Assembly (NCBI GenBank): GCA_947174985.1
Contig: CAMWLB010000162.1
Coordinates: 1 to 6,997, forward strand
Source: an uncultured Lachnospiraceae bacterium
Lineage (GTDB): Bacteria > Bacillota > Clostridia > Lachnospirales > Lachnospiraceae
Length of the DNA stretch: 6,997 nt
Direction: 5' to 3'
The first letter of the stretch is position 1. Each line of letters opens with the position of its first letter. The notes beneath the pieces were generated by a model. That model saw only the letters and a list, made by a program, of their open reading frames with translations. It did no database searches and had not been told where the DNA came from. Positions 6,672-6,997 of the stretch are shown here, piece after piece. The translations under genes were made by a program, and so were the position numbers.

Positions 6672-6707
6672 AAGAGAACCTGATAACCGCAGGTTCTCTT
6701 TGTTTTT
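6672..6707 (+). terminator. Rho-independent terminator between HU and the S4 gene
   Basis: A perfect 11-bp stem AAGAGAACCTG (6672-6682) / CAGGTTCTCTT (6690-6700) has a 7-nt loop and the tail TGTTTTT (6701-6707). It follows the HU stop codon by about 40 nt. The Shine-Dalgarno of the next gene (AGGAGA, 6708-6713) starts at the very next base, so no separate promoter fits between terminator and rqcP. Confidence 0.88.
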
Positions 6708-6718
6708 AGGAGATTGAG

Positions 6719-6958
6719 ATGAGACTTGATAAGTATTTAAAGGTATCACGGCTGATTAAACGCCGTACAGTAGCAAACGAAGCATGTGACGGGGGAAGGG
6801 TTATGATAAATGATAAACCCGCCAAGGCATCTGCGTCTGTTAAAGCAGGCGATATTATCACTATTTCCTTTGGAAATAAAGAAGTAAAAGTAGAAGTGTT
6901 GAGCGTACAGGAAACCGTAAGGAAAGAAGAAGCAAAAGAAATGTTCCGCTACATTTAA
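6719..6958 (+). CDS. rqcP: RqcP-like S4-domain RNA-binding protein (YabO)
   Basis: This 79-residue protein consists almost wholly of an S4 RNA-binding domain: MRLDKYLKVSRLIKRRT at the start, then EACDGGRVMINDKPAKAS and VKAGDIITISFG. It strongly resembles B. subtilis YabO, renamed RqcP. RqcP acts with RqcH on stalled 50S subunits to drive C-terminal alanine tailing of incomplete proteins in ribosome-associated quality control. The related Hsp15 of proteobacteria is the main alternative name, but the short form and the mazG neighbourhood favour RqcP. AGGAGA (6708-6713) gives good spacing to ATG 6719. It lies directly after the HU terminator, so expression probably depends on read-through from HU or on a promoter inside the HU transcript that I cannot identify. 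The family call is strong; the RQC role is by homology. Confidence 0.92.
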   Translation: MRLDKYLKVSRLIKRRTVANEACDGGRVMINDKPAKASASVKAGDIITISFGNKEVKVEVLSVQETVRKEEAKEMFRYI

Positions 6959-6959
6959 G

Positions 6960-6990
6960 TCATATTATAAAATACTCTTTAATATACTGT
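6960..6990 (+). promoter_or_regulatory. Candidate sigma-E promoter for the next gene (yabP expected)
   Basis: TCATATT (6960-6966) is a complete match to the sigma-E -35 pattern KMATATT. TATACTGT (6983-6990) matches the -10 CATACAnT at 5 of 7 defined positions, but the 16-nt spacer is one or two longer than ideal. In B. subtilis the gene after yabO is yabP, a sigma-E-dependent sporulation gene. The downstream gene is outside the window, so this is a prediction. Confidence 0.35.
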
Positions 6991-6997
6991 TATAAAG

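Overview
The window looks like a chromosomal segment from a spore-forming, low-to-moderate GC Clostridia, most likely Lachnospiraceae. This rests on protein recognition: a CotS-type spore-coat kinase-like protein, a PEGA lipoprotein, and a mazG / hup / rqcP (yabO-like) run resembling the B. subtilis mazG-yabO-yabP-yabQ-divIC neighbourhood. All intact genes are on the + strand. No search was run, so family names come from reading motifs.

Layout. Positions 1-60 hold a strong terminator for a gene outside the window. Positions 60-200 hold little beyond a 19-codon ORF with a good ribosome binding site. Positions 202-909 (minus strand) are a decayed DDE transposase resembling the IS481 group, with an early stop, an internal deletion, a frameshift and a lost C-terminus. 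Positions 910-1017 are the element's probable upstream end, with nested inverted repeats. From 1018 a sigma-A-like promoter leads into a DUF436/UPF0340 gene, whose end overlaps the start of a class II CCA-adding enzyme by 17 nt.

Positions 3018-3094 carry a sigma-E-like promoter candidate, followed by a CotS-family gene that probably starts at GTG 3095. Next come a lipoprotein with PEGA-type repeats and a MazG pyrophosphohydrolase, close enough (55 and 36 nt gaps) to be co-transcribed. The HU gene has its own promoter and a very strong ribosome binding site. A perfect 11-bp terminator stem stands between HU and the small S4-domain gene rqcP, with the S4 gene's Shine-Dalgarno directly after the T-tract. 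The last 40 bases contain a sigma-E-like element where a sporulation gene such as yabP would be expected.

Together the genes cover tRNA 3'-end maturation (cca), clean-up of non-canonical nucleotides (mazG), nucleoid architecture (hup), ribosome-associated quality control (rqcP) and probable spore or envelope functions (CotS-like, PEGA lipoprotein). I found no CRISPR array, phage module, defence island or clearly new system. The items most worth a second look are the CotS-like protein with Asn in place of the expected metal-binding Asp, the uncharacterised PEGA lipoprotein, the HU/rqcP terminator arrangement and the two sigma-E-like promoter candidates.
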